38,537 bases of DNA. Source: an uncultured Bacteroidales bacterium (lineage in GTDB: Bacteria; Bacteroidota; Bacteroidia; Bacteroidales; UBA932). Position 1 is the first letter of the stretch. Every line of letters starts with the position of its first letter. Location: contig ONKO01000017.1 of NCBI GenBank assembly GCA_900318445.1, forward strand, positions 1-38,537. Direction: 5' to 3'. Below, in pieces: positions 30,154 through 38,537 of the stretch. The translations under genes and the position numbers were made by a program. The notes under the pieces were generated by a model. The model had not been told where the DNA came from. It made no database searches and saw only the letters and a list, made by a program, of their open reading frames with translations.

Positions 30154-33100
30154 ATGCGTTACCAACTCAAGAAAGCTCTGGCAGTGGTGCTAGCCGCTGC
30201 GGCAGGGTTGTTTGTTTCCGGTAGCGTGGCCCTGGGTCAGAATCGCACCATCCAGGGTACCGTTACCGACGAGTTCGGCGAGCCGCTCATCGGCGCCAGC
30301 GTAACCGTAGAAGGAATCACCCCCACCATCGGCATCATGACCGACCTGGACGGCCACTATGAACTGGCCGTTCCGGCCGAGGCCGCCGTGCTGCGTTATT
30401 CCTTCATCGGCATGCAGGATGCCCTCGAGACCATCGGCAGCCGCAACGTCATCAATGTAACCCTCACGGAGGCCAACAACGTGCTCAACGCTACGGTGGT
30501 CACCGCCATGGGTATCAAGAAAGAGGAAAAGTCCCTTTCCTACAACGTACAGCAGGCCAAGCTGGAGAGCGTATCTCCGGTGGGTTCCTTCGTGAACAGC
30601 CTCAACGGTAAGGTGGCGGGCGTTTCCATCAGCCAGTCCTCCACGGGCGTGGGTGGTTCCTCGCGTATCGTCATGCGTGGTTCCAAGTCCATCTCCAACA
30701 ACAACAACGCCCTCTACGTGATTGACGGCGTGCCCATGCAGTCCCTGCGCGGCACGCAGCCCGAAGGTGTCTATGCCGGTGCCGGCCAGACGGGTGATGT
30801 CCTCGGTTCCATCAACCAGGACGACATCGAGAGCATTTCCGTGCTCTCCGGTCCTTCCGCCGCCGCCCTGTATGGTGCTTCCGCCGCCAACGGCGTCATC
30901 ATCATTACCACCAAGAAGGGTGACAAGGACAAGCTGGAGGTAAACTACTCCAACAACACCAGCTTCTCCAGCGCCTATGTGATGCCGCAGTTCCAGAACA
31001 CCTACGGCGCCACCGCTCCCGGCTCCTACTACAGCTGGGGCGCCAAGCTGGCCACTCCTTCCACCTACAATCCCCGGAACTTCTTCCAGACGGGCGTGAA
31101 CGAGGTCAACTCCGTGTCCGTCTCTACGGGTAACGAGCGCAGCCAGACCTACGTATCGGCCTCTGTCGCCCATGCCCGCGGCATTGTCCACAACAACAAC
31201 GTGGACCGCCAGAACATCAGCTTCCGCAACACCACGGACCTTCTCAAGGACATCCTGTCCATGGACATCAACGTCACCTACGGTCATGTGGCAGAGCAGA
31301 ACATGATTGCACAGGGTGAATACGGCAACCCCGTGGTTCCCGTGTACCTCTTCCCGGTAAGCGAAGACTGGAGCAAAGTCCAGATCTACGAGCGCTACAA
31401 CACCGGCCGCGGTCTCAAGACCCAGTTCTGGCCCTACGACTTCGAGCACTCCATGCAGAACCCCTACTGGATCACGGAGCATCAGAAGTGGCAGAATGGA
31501 AAGAACCGCCTCATGGGTAGCGCCCAGCTCTCCTACAAGCCCCTCAAGTGGCTCACCCTGAGCGCCCGCGCCAAGTACGACCGCACCGACGAAGTGCAGG
31601 AGCAGAAGTTCGACGCCGGTACCAACACCCTCTTCACCGAGGGTTCCAAGCACGGTAAGTACGGCCGCAACAACCAGTACACCGAGCAGAAGTTCGGCGA
31701 GGTGCTGGCTACCTTCAACAAATACTGGGGAGACAACCTGTTCAACCTCTCCGGCGTGGTGGGTGCCAACATCGACGACGTCACCTTCCGCACCGACAAC
31801 ATCAACGGTCCCCTCCTCACGGTGAACAACAAGTTCGACCTCAACAACATTGACCGTAACAGCGCCAACACGGTGCTCCTCACCGACGGTTACCGCTACC
31901 AGAACCAGTCCGTCTTCGCCAACGCCCAGCTGGGCTGGCGCAGCCGCGTCTACCTGGACGCCACGTTCCGTGCCGACTGGAACTCCACGCTGTGGACGGC
32001 CGGCGCCATCACCTATCCCACCATCGGCCTGTCCGGTATCGTCACCGAACTCATCCCCGGTCTCAAGAGCATGGCTTTCCCTTACTGGAAGGTCCGCGCC
32101 TCCTATTCCGAGGTTGGTAACTCCCCGGATCCCGCCCTGTATCTGCTGGATCCCCGCGCTGTCCAGAACAACGGTGCCGTGACGCGTAACACCCGCCGCC
32201 GCAACACCAATCTGCAGCCGGAGCGCACCAAGTCCTTCGAGCTGGGTACCAACATCCACTTCTTCGACAGCAAGCTGCAGATCGATGCTACCTATTATAA
32301 GGCCAGCACCCTCAACCAGTTCTACAATCCCCGTCTGTCCTCCACCTCCACCACCAGCAACATTTACCTCAACGGCGGCCGCGTGGACAACCAGGGTGTG
32401 GAAATGTCCCTGCGTTTCAACGACAGCGTGGGTAAGTTCAACTACGGCACGTATCTCACCTGGACCTGGAACGAGAACAAGATCGTAGACCTGCACTTCA
32501 CCGATCCCGAGACCGGCGAGGTCCATGACGGCAACGGTCTCCCGATGGGCGGCTTCGGCGGCCTCAACACCTTCCTCTATGAAGGCGGCTCCCTGGGTGA
32601 TGTCTATGTGACCACCCTCGCCACCGACGAGCACGGCTACTACAAGCTCACATCGGCCGGTATGGTCATGGCCGACTACGATGAGAAGGATATGATCTAT
32701 GCCGGTTCCACCGACGCCAAACACAGACTGAGCTGGGGCGGCCACATCGGCTATGCCGGCTTCACCGCCAGCTTCCTCTTCACGGCCCGCCTGGGCGGTA
32801 TCGCCATCTCCAAGACGCAGGCCATCCTGGACTACTACGGTATTTCCCAGGACACCGCCGATGCCCGCGAGAAGGGTTATCTGGAGTTCAACGGCATGCG
32901 TTCCTACGATATCCAGGGCTACTACCAGACCCTGGGCGTGCGCGACGGTGTCATGAGCCAGTATGTGTATGACGCCACCAACGTGCGTCTCGCCGAGGTT
33001 TCCCTGGGCTACGACTTCCCCGTTTCCAAGTGGGGCGCTCCCTGGCTCAAGGGCCTCAACGTTTCCCTCGTCGGAAACAACCTGGCCATGCTCTTCCTCA

Positions 33101-33237
33101 AGGCTCCTTTCGATCCCGAAATGACCTCCAACGTAGGCACTTACAACCAGGGCGTGGACTACTTCATGCAGCCCTCTACCCGCAGCCTGGGCTTCTCCGT
33201 CAAGGTGAAGTTCGGCCATGTAAGCAATGTTAAATAA
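30154..33237 (+). CDS. SusC/RagA-family TonB-dependent outer membrane receptor
   Basis: A 1027-aa TonB-linked oligosaccharide importer. The signal peptide is MRYQLKKALAVVLAAAAGLFVSGSVALGQ. A carboxypeptidase-regulatory-like domain (about 30-110, TIQGTVTDEFGEPLIGASVTVEG) precedes the plug domain (SVSPVGSFVNSLNGKVAGVSISQSSTGVGGSSRIVMRG; ALYVIDGVPM; DIESISVLSGPSAAALYGASAANGVIIITTKKG), and the rest forms the barrel. The frame opens at a TTG at 30097, but the signal peptide starts at 30154. SusD follows after 10 bp. It imports the products released at the cell surface. The adjacent GH18 and fucosidase genes suggest host-type glycans. Confidence 0.97.
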   Translation: MRYQLKKALAVVLAAAAGLFVSGSVALGQNRTIQGTVTDEFGEPLIGASVTVEGITPTIGIMTDLDGHYELAVPAEAAVLRYSFIGMQDALETIGSRNVINVTLTEANNVLNATVVTAMGIKKEEKSLSYNVQQAKLESVSPVGSFVNSLNGKVAGVSISQSSTGVGGSSRIVMRGSKSISNNNNALYVIDGVPMQSLRGTQPEGVYAGAGQTGDVLGSINQDDIESISVLSGPSAAALYGASAANGVIIITTKKGDKDKLEVNYSNNTSFSSAYVMPQFQNTYGATAPGSYYSWGAKLATPSTYNPRNFFQTGVNEVNSVSVSTGNERSQTYVSASVAHARGIVHNNNVDRQNISFRNTTDLLKDILSMDINVTYGHVAEQNMIAQGEYGNPVVPVYLFPVSEDWSKVQIYERYNTGRGLKTQFWPYDFEHSMQNPYWITEHQKWQNGKNRLMGSAQLSYKPLKWLTLSARAKYDRTDEVQEQKFDAGTNTLFTEGSKHGKYGRNNQYTEQKFGEVLATFNKYWGDNLFNLSGVVGANIDDVTFRTDNINGPLLTVNNKFDLNNIDRNSANTVLLTDGYRYQNQSVFANAQLGWRSRVYLDATFRADWNSTLWTAGAITYPTIGLSGIVTELIPGLKSMAFPYWKVRASYSEVGNSPDPALYLLDPRAVQNNGAVTRNTRRRNTNLQPERTKSFELGTNIHFFDSKLQIDATYYKASTLNQFYNPRLSSTSTTSNIYLNGGRVDNQGVEMSLRFNDSVGKFNYGTYLTWTWNENKIVDLHFTDPETGEVHDGNGLPMGGFGGLNTFLYEGGSLGDVYVTTLATDEHGYYKLTSAGMVMADYDEKDMIYAGSTDAKHRLSWGGHIGYAGFTASFLFTARLGGIAISKTQAILDYYGISQDTADAREKGYLEFNGMRSYDIQGYYQTLGVRDGVMSQYVYDATNVRLAEVSLGYDFPVSKWGAPWLKGLNVSLVGNNLAMLFLKAPFDPEMTSNVGTYNQGVDYFMQPSTRSLGFSVKVKFGHVSNVK

Positions 33238-33247
33238 CTAGAGCGCC

Positions 33248-34825
33248 ATGGATATGAAACATATTTTCAAAGCAATCATCACCCTTGCCGCCGCTACTAC
33301 CCTCGCCTCCTGCACCAAAGGATTCGAGAACATCAACAAGGACCAGTACGGAGTGTCCGACGAGCAGATGGCTCAGGACGGTCTGGCCCTCGGCGGCATG
33401 TTCCAGCAGCTGGAGCGCTCGGTCATCATCTTCCGCGACGGAACCTATCTGGATTCCGACTACCAGATCATGTATAACCTCTGCGCCGAAACCTGGTGCG
33501 GATATATGGCTCCCACCCTCTCCGACGGTCACAACGCCGGTTGGGATGTAAACGACGGCTGGCACCGCCGCATGTTCACCGTCAAGTACGAATACGGTAT
33601 GGGCGGTTACCAGGACTTCGAGAAAGAAGCCCTGGAACTGAATATGGTCAACGAGCTGGCGCTTGCCAAGGTGCTCAAGGTGGCCACCATGCATCAGGTG
33701 GCCGACTACTACGGCCCCATCGCCTACTCCCACTTCGGCGAGCTCACCAACCTCTACGACCCGCTTGACGAGGTTTACGCTCAGTTCCTGAGCGAGCTGG
33801 ACGAGTCCATCGCCATCCTGGAGAAAGTGGCCGCTTCCGGTTCCAAGCTCCTGGAGGACTACGACCTCGTGTACGGCGGTGACACCGCCGCATGGGTCCG
33901 CTTCGCCAACTCCCTCCGCCTCCGTCTTGCCATGCGCATCCGCTATGCCGATGCCGCCCTGGCCCGCACCGAGGCCGAAAAATCCATCGCCAGCCCCTTC
34001 GGCGTTATCGTAGCCAACAGCGGCAACGCGGTTATGAGCGGCGTGGGTCACCATCCCATCTATGAGATCAACACCAACTTCAACGATGCCGATACCCAGC
34101 TGGGTGCTTCGCTGGAGGTTTACCTGAACGGTTACAACGACCCCCGCATGTTCAAGTATGCCAAGCCTGCCTCCGACGGCAAGCTGCATGGCGTGCGTCC
34201 CGGTATCGCTCCTTCTACCTGGACCAACTACAAGAATACCGCCAACAAGGTATCGGCCCCCAATGCCTCCATTTACAACATTTGCTGGCTCAACGCCGCC
34301 GAGGTCGCTTTCCTGCGTGCCGAGGGTGCCCTCCTGGGCTGGAGCATGGGCGGAACTGCCAAGGAGTTCTACGAAGAGGGCATCAAGCTCTCCTTCGAGG
34401 AGTGGGGCGTAGAAGGTGCTGCCTCCTACCTGGCTAATACGACGGCTGTTCCCGCCGCCTACAAGGACAATGTGGGCCGCGCCCACGCAAACGCTCCTTC
34501 CACCGTTACCATTGCCTGGAACGAGGCACTGAGCGAGGAGAAGAAGCTGGAGAAGATCGGCACCCAGAAATGGCTGGCCCTCTTCCCCAACAGCTGCGAG
34601 GCATGGGCCGAGTACCGTCGTCTGCACTACCCGGTACTCATCACTCCCGCCAACAACTTCTCCAACGGTGTGGTCAACACCGACCAGGGTATCCGCCGCG
34701 TGCCTTACCCCGTGTCTGAGCAGTCCGACAACGCCGCCGGTTATGCCTCCGGTGTAGAAGCCCTCGGTGGCAACGACAACGCAGGCACCCGCCTGTGGTG
34801 GGACCAGAAGCCGTTTAACAACTAA
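33248..34825 (+). CDS. SusD/RagB-family surface glycan-binding lipoprotein
   Basis: A 525-aa lipoprotein, lipobox LASC with Cys22, that caps the SusC barrel and binds glycan. The N-terminal FENINKDQYGVSDEQMAQDGLALGGMFQQLERS and the internal helical TPR-like part (NELALAKVLKVATMHQVADYYGPIAYS; AWVRFANSLRLRLAMRIRYAD) place it in a SusD-like subgroup (SusD_2/SusD-like type). The tail EEKKLEKIGTQKWLALFPNSCEAWAEYRRLHYPVL is characteristic. A second in-frame ATG two codons later (33254) is an equally good start. Next in the operon is the GH18-like gene, 14 bp downstream. Confidence 0.95.
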   Translation: MDMKHIFKAIITLAAATTLASCTKGFENINKDQYGVSDEQMAQDGLALGGMFQQLERSVIIFRDGTYLDSDYQIMYNLCAETWCGYMAPTLSDGHNAGWDVNDGWHRRMFTVKYEYGMGGYQDFEKEALELNMVNELALAKVLKVATMHQVADYYGPIAYSHFGELTNLYDPLDEVYAQFLSELDESIAILEKVAASGSKLLEDYDLVYGGDTAAWVRFANSLRLRLAMRIRYADAALARTEAEKSIASPFGVIVANSGNAVMSGVGHHPIYEINTNFNDADTQLGASLEVYLNGYNDPRMFKYAKPASDGKLHGVRPGIAPSTWTNYKNTANKVSAPNASIYNICWLNAAEVAFLRAEGALLGWSMGGTAKEFYEEGIKLSFEEWGVEGAASYLANTTAVPAAYKDNVGRAHANAPSTVTIAWNEALSEEKKLEKIGTQKWLALFPNSCEAWAEYRRLHYPVLITPANNFSNGVVNTDQGIRRVPYPVSEQSDNAAGYASGVEALGGNDNAGTRLWWDQKPFNN

Positions 34826-34839
34826 CAAGACGGACCAAG

Positions 34840-35979
34840 ATGAAAAAGATTATCTATATCCTTTCTGCTGCCCTGGCCCTCGCTGCCTGCGACACCAAGG
34901 TGGAGAAACTGAAAATTCAGGATATCAAGACCTACTCCCTGGACGAGAGCGCTCTCTCTGCCGAGGACCAGGCCTACTATGAGAACCTGAAGGAATGGAA
35001 AAAGAGCAAGCACACCATTTCCTACGTATACTTTGCTGCATGGGCTCCGCCGGAGGGCGCTACCAGCCTGTTCATCGAGTACAAGAACATGAAACCGCGC
35101 CTGATGTCCCTGCCGGATTCCCTGGACATCGTGAACCTGTGGATGGGTACTCCCATGAAAGAGGAGTACACCGACGCCTGCTTTATCGGCAACGTCAAGA
35201 ACGAGGAAACCGGTGAGATCGAGCGCGCTCCCATGCACACCTACGACTACTCCCCCAACGCCTACTTTGACCTGGAGTACTGCCAGAAGTTCAAGGGTAC
35301 GCGCTTTGTAATGCACGCCGATGCTTCCCACTACGGACAGGAGTTCGAACTGGACGGGAAGAAATGGACGGTTTCCGCCTCTGACGAAGAATCCATCCGC
35401 GCCTACGGCCGTCTCATCGTGGACATCGTGAACACCCACGGCCTGGACGGTGTGGACTTCGACTACGAAGGCTGGGGCGACACCCAGATTTTCTGGGTCA
35501 TCGACGAGGTGGGCAAATACTTCGGCCCCAAGGGCAAGAATCCCGAAAAGCTCCTCATCATCGACTACTTTGGCGGCTATCCCGGAGCCAATGTCGAACC
35601 TTATATCGACTACCTTGTGAAGCAGGCCTATTCTGCCCAGGGTGCCGGTGTGGGTGGTCCCGGCTGGTGCCCTGCAGAGAAGATGGTTTACTGCGAGCAG
35701 TATGAGCAGTCTTCCGGCGAAGGTCCCAACTACCTCAACGGCGGCTATCCCACCAACATGACCAACCCCGACGGCGAGAAGATGTACATGCTGGAGCGTT
35801 ATGCCCGCTACTCTTCCGAGGCTACCGAGGGCCAGGGCGGCGGATTCGGCGCCTACTACATTGACAACGACTACGACAATGGCGTAACGGCTCTGCAGAA
35901 CAAGGGCTACAAGGACTGCAACTATGAGTCCTACGGCTTCCTGCGCCGCGCCATCCAGATTATCAACCCGCACAAATAG
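34840..35979 (+). CDS. GH18-like lipoprotein (endo-beta-N-acetylglucosaminidase type)
   Basis: A 379-aa lipoprotein, lipobox LAAC with Cys17. It carries the GH18 signature DGVDFDYEGWG (Asp203 to catalytic Glu210), with upstream barrel strands TISYVYFAAWAPP and LDIVNLWMG. The Asp-Asp-Glu motif is complete, so the enzyme is probably active. Members encoded next to SusCD in Bacteroides (BT1044- or BT3987-like) cut the chitobiose core of N-glycans at the cell surface; that substrate is inferred from context. Downstream, 9 bp away, is a DUF1735+LamG lipoprotein, the usual partner in such loci. Translation starts at MKKIIYIL after an A-rich stretch. Confidence 0.88.
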   Translation: MKKIIYILSAALALAACDTKVEKLKIQDIKTYSLDESALSAEDQAYYENLKEWKKSKHTISYVYFAAWAPPEGATSLFIEYKNMKPRLMSLPDSLDIVNLWMGTPMKEEYTDACFIGNVKNEETGEIERAPMHTYDYSPNAYFDLEYCQKFKGTRFVMHADASHYGQEFELDGKKWTVSASDEESIRAYGRLIVDIVNTHGLDGVDFDYEGWGDTQIFWVIDEVGKYFGPKGKNPEKLLIIDYFGGYPGANVEPYIDYLVKQAYSAQGAGVGGPGWCPAEKMVYCEQYEQSSGEGPNYLNGGYPTNMTNPDGEKMYMLERYARYSSEATEGQGGGFGAYYIDNDYDNGVTALQNKGYKDCNYESYGFLRRAIQIINPHK

Positions 35980-35988
35980 TAAACGGCC

Positions 35989-37239
35989 ATGAAAAAGTAT
36001 ATCATTCCTATGCTGGCCATGGCACTGGTCTTTACCGCCTGCAACCAGGCCGATAAATTCAAGTACGGTCAGGAGATTGTCCTCATCACGGGGACAGACT
36101 CCTCCCCGGTATCGGCCGACCGCATCCTTGCCGACCAGGTGCCCATCACCTATAACTTCTCCATCTCCGCTACCGGCGTGGCTCCCGAAGACATGAAGGT
36201 CCACATCCAGTACGACTCCCTGGCCATGGTGGCCTACAACAAGGCCAACGGTACCAGCTATGTCAACGTTCCCCGCGACGTAGTCCTTGTGAACGACGAG
36301 TACGTGACCATCTCCAAGGGTACGGCCGTCTCTTCCATGACGTCTGTCACCATGACCGACAACACATTCATCGAGGAAGGTGTCATCTATGTGATTCCCC
36401 TCTCGGTGGCTTATGTGGAAGGGGGTAACGCAGAAATCCTGGAGGGTTCCAAGAGCCTCTTTATCAAAGTGGGCAAGACCATGGAGACCTTCTCCCTGGA
36501 TATCCCGAATACCGGCGTGTACAGCACCTACAACCTGGGCAAGGGCAACTACGACCTGGGTGATGCCTGGACCCTGGAGATCAAGGCCCACCCCTACAAC
36601 ATGAAAAAACGCGGAAGCGACCAGCTGTGCCGCCTGGCCTGCTGGAACGAGGACGGCGGCGGACAGGTGCTGCTCCGTTTCAACGAGAACGGTAAGCCCT
36701 GGAAGACGCTGGATATCGTAGCCCCCAACGGCCGTTACGTCACCGGTGCCACCGGCGAAGGTGACAGCGCCGAGGGTGCTTTCAACGAAAACCAGTGGTA
36801 CATGATTTCCATTGTCTGGAACGGTTCCGACATGAATGTCTACGTCAACGGTGAGAAGGATACGCCCTGGCAGAACACCATCTCCGGCAGCCAGGCCTTC
36901 AAGCTCAACCGCTTCGAGATTGGCATGTCCTGGGGCGGTTACGGCGGTTCCCAGAGCTACACCGGTCGTATGGCCGAGATGCGTATCTGGAACATCGCCC
37001 GTTCCCAGAGCGAGATTGCCTCTACCCTTTGTTCGGTGGACGCCAAGTCCGAGGGTCTTCTGGGTTACTGGAAGATGAACGAGGGCGAAGGCCACATCTT
37101 CAAGGATTCCGTGAACGGCAACGACATGGACTGGGACAAGTCCGAGCGTCAGAAGAACGAAAAAGACTACACCAGCACCCCCGAAGCCGGCTCTTCCGTT
37201 GCCTGGGTCAAGGATGCCAAAAACAAATGCGCACAATAA
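35989..37239 (+). CDS. DUF1735 and LamG-domain lipoprotein
   Basis: A 416-aa lipoprotein, lipobox FTAC with Cys18. Residues about 25-155 resemble DUF1735 (VPITYNFSISATGVAPEDMKVHIQYDSLAMVAYNKANGTSYVNVP). Residues about 165-390 form a LamG/concanavalin-like sandwich (WTLEIKAHPYNM; NQWYMISIVWNGSDMNVYVNGEKD; GRMAEMRIWNIARSQSEI; LLGYWKMNEGEG). Such proteins accompany GH18-type SusCD loci and probably bind glycans at the cell surface. No catalytic motif is visible. It is fourth in the SusCD operon. Confidence 0.85.
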   Translation: MKKYIIPMLAMALVFTACNQADKFKYGQEIVLITGTDSSPVSADRILADQVPITYNFSISATGVAPEDMKVHIQYDSLAMVAYNKANGTSYVNVPRDVVLVNDEYVTISKGTAVSSMTSVTMTDNTFIEEGVIYVIPLSVAYVEGGNAEILEGSKSLFIKVGKTMETFSLDIPNTGVYSTYNLGKGNYDLGDAWTLEIKAHPYNMKKRGSDQLCRLACWNEDGGGQVLLRFNENGKPWKTLDIVAPNGRYVTGATGEGDSAEGAFNENQWYMISIVWNGSDMNVYVNGEKDTPWQNTISGSQAFKLNRFEIGMSWGGYGGSQSYTGRMAEMRIWNIARSQSEIASTLCSVDAKSEGLLGYWKMNEGEGHIFKDSVNGNDMDWDKSERQKNEKDYTSTPEAGSSVAWVKDAKNKCAQ

Positions 37240-37245
37240 TTTAAT

Positions 37246-37263
37246 AACCAATACACAACCAAC
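37246..37263 (+). repeat. A/C-rich leader motif, copy 2
   Basis: AACCAATACACAACCAAC, two bases before the ATG of the last gene. It differs from the SusC leader motif at 30127-30144 by one base. No -7 box is seen here, so it belongs to the mRNA leader rather than the promoter. Confidence 0.6.
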
Positions 37264-37265
37264 TT

Positions 37266-38537
37266 ATGAAGAAAGTTTTATCTGCTTTTGCTGTAGCCCT
37301 CGCCCTGGTGGGCTGCGCCAAACAGTACGATGACTCGGACCTCAGAAACCGTGTCACCACCCTTGAAACCAAGGTAGGCAATCTGGAAGCCCAGATGAAG
37401 GCTGCCAATGCCGTGGCTCTGGGCCAGTATGTCCAGAAGGTAGAAAAGACCGACGAAGGCGTCACCGTTACCTACGGAGACGGCACCGTGGTCACCCTCA
37501 AGATCTCGGCCGGCGGCGCCGGTTCCCTCACCGTGGTGAAGAACGCCAAGCAGGAGCTGTGCTGGGCCATCGACGGAGAAATCCTCCAGTTCGAAGGCAA
37601 GGACCTTCTGGTGAGCCAGGTAACCAACATCTATGTGGAGAACGGCAAGCTGTATGCAGTGATTGCCGGTGAGAAGAAGGAGCTGGGCGGCTTCGAGAGC
37701 GGCACGGCCCTCAAGGACGGCATCTTCAAGAACATCGAAGTCACCGCTACCCACGTGGTGCTCACCCTCTCCGACAACTCCAAGGTGAACATTCCCATCG
37801 GCAGCGCCTTCAAGCTCGTGATCCCCAAGACCACCTATCAGGTAACCACCACCGATCCCTTCGACGTGAACTACACCGTGAACGCCAAGATCGACGGCAC
37901 CGAGGTTGACATCTTCACCGACGCCAACTTCAAGGCTACCGTAGAGGCCGACAAGTTTGTGATCACTCCCAAGGCCGTGGCCGAGGGTACCGCCCTTGCC
38001 TATGCCGACTCCAAGGTGGGTCTCACCTCCATCGTTAAACTCAAGTTCGGCGCCGAAGAGGAGCAGGCCTATGCCACTCCCTCCGACCCCAAGGCCGACG
38101 AGCAGAACAACATCGACTACATTGGCGAGAGCGCTAACGGCTCTGTGGATGCCCACATCGTTTCCAACGTTTCCCTGGACAAGAACTCCATCAAGCCGCA
38201 GGTGAGCTGGATCTCCGTCGTGGACGTGAAGGCTAACAACTACACCATCACCCTTGCCCTCGAGGACAACCCCACCGAGGAAATCCGTACCGGTGAAGTG
38301 TACATCTACGAGGCCGGCACCGAGAACAAGCTGCAGACGATTGTGATTGCGCAGAAAGCCGGTCAGGCCGAGCCCGACCAGGAGCTCTTTGGCAAGGTGT
38401 TCGAAATTACTCCGGAGCTCTCCGAGAACTGGCTGCTCGAGCATCCCATCGAGCTCACCAACGCTACCCTCGAATGGCGCTTCTATGCCCGCAGCTGGCA
38501 CGAGCCCGGTATGCCCAACCGTCTCAGCGGTATTGAG
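37266..38537 (+). CDS. Surface lipoprotein with BACON-like domain, partial (runs off the window)
   Basis: The frame is open from the ATG at 37266 to the window end (424 codons, no stop). The N-terminus MKKVLSAFAVALALVGCAKQ has a lipobox with Cys17. A short heptad-like segment follows (LRNRVTTLETKVGNLEAQMKAANAVA), as in DUF4988-type lipoproteins. Then come repeated beta-strand segments (VTVTYGDGTVVTLKISAG; VVLTLSDNSKVNIPIGS). A BACON-like module lies around residues 300-365 (VSWISVVDVKANNYTITLALEDNPTEEIRTGEVYIYEAG, ending TIVIAQKAG). The remainder starts another domain. It is probably a surface glycan-binding protein of the SusCD locus; ligand unknown. Confidence 0.8.
   Translation, partial: MKKVLSAFAVALALVGCAKQYDDSDLRNRVTTLETKVGNLEAQMKAANAVALGQYVQKVEKTDEGVTVTYGDGTVVTLKISAGGAGSLTVVKNAKQELCWAIDGEILQFEGKDLLVSQVTNIYVENGKLYAVIAGEKKELGGFESGTALKDGIFKNIEVTATHVVLTLSDNSKVNIPIGSAFKLVIPKTTYQVTTTDPFDVNYTVNAKIDGTEVDIFTDANFKATVEADKFVITPKAVAEGTALAYADSKVGLTSIVKLKFGAEEEQAYATPSDPKADEQNNIDYIGESANGSVDAHIVSNVSLDKNSIKPQVSWISVVDVKANNYTITLALEDNPTEEIRTGEVYIYEAGTENKLQTIVIAQKAGQAEPDQELFGKVFEITPELSENWLLEHPIELTNATLEWRFYARSWHEPGMPNRLSGIE

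Noticed and set aside
30190-33219. 1009-codon minus-strand frame opposite SusC
   Set aside because: It is caused by strong third-position G/C bias in the SusC gene. The SusC domain order on the plus strand is unambiguous.
34822-37251. 809-codon minus-strand frame across the GH18 and LamG genes
   Set aside because: It spans two well-supported plus-strand lipoprotein genes and their gap, and has no recognisable domain.

Overview
The window looks like chromosomal DNA of a high-GC (by eye high-50s %) member of the Bacteroidales, probably from a gut-type habitat. The evidence is a set of promoters with the Bacteroidetes -7 element TAnnTTTG, no obvious Shine-Dalgarno sequences, a SusC/SusD pair, many Cys-anchored lipoproteins, and a four-tRNA cluster (Thr-Tyr-Gly-Thr) that in this phylum usually precedes tuf. 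Genus is not resolvable by eye; Rikenellaceae-like or uncultured Bacteroidales lineages are guesses.

Layout. 19-380: four tRNA genes on the minus strand with a consensus promoter. 451-2319: dxs (isoprenoid precursors), minus strand. 2346-3641: a RAYT-type Y1/HUH transposase flanked by palindromic repeats; 33-bp copies on its two sides are exact reverse complements. More copies lie at 7539-7682, so the repeats also bracket an operon of two tandem MFS carriers and a short-chain dehydrogenase (3716-7522). 7799-13460: a five-gene MacAB-TolC-like efflux operon with one ATPase, two different permeases, a membrane-fusion protein and an outer-membrane channel. 13615-15219: an S41 (CtpA-like) protease bracketed by two inverted copies of an 82-bp long-hairpin element whose only two differences form one compensatory base pair. 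15308-16597: a U32 protein (minus strand). 16648-22146: housekeeping genes on the plus strand (polyprenyl synthetase, rdgB, recO, a Gate-domain membrane protein, rnr).

22199-38537: a large glycan-utilisation region. GH3, GH2, GH29 and a DUF1573-like lipoprotein overlap start-to-stop as one transcript. A second promoter then drives SusC, SusD, a GH18-like lipoprotein, a DUF1735+LamG lipoprotein and a further surface lipoprotein cut by the window end. The mix of beta-galactosidase, fucosidase and endo-GlcNAcase-like GH18 next to SusCD suggests fucosylated, galactosylated host glycans such as N-glycans as substrate. That is inference.

The least ordinary signals are repeat-driven: the RAYT/palindrome system, the covarying 82-bp hairpins, a gut-metagenome-type repeat that supplies both the stop of the GH29 gene and the start and signal-peptide n-region of the next gene, several apparently leaderless genes, and a strongly over-represented heptamer (ATCGGCC/GGCCGAT) that seems to override codon choice.
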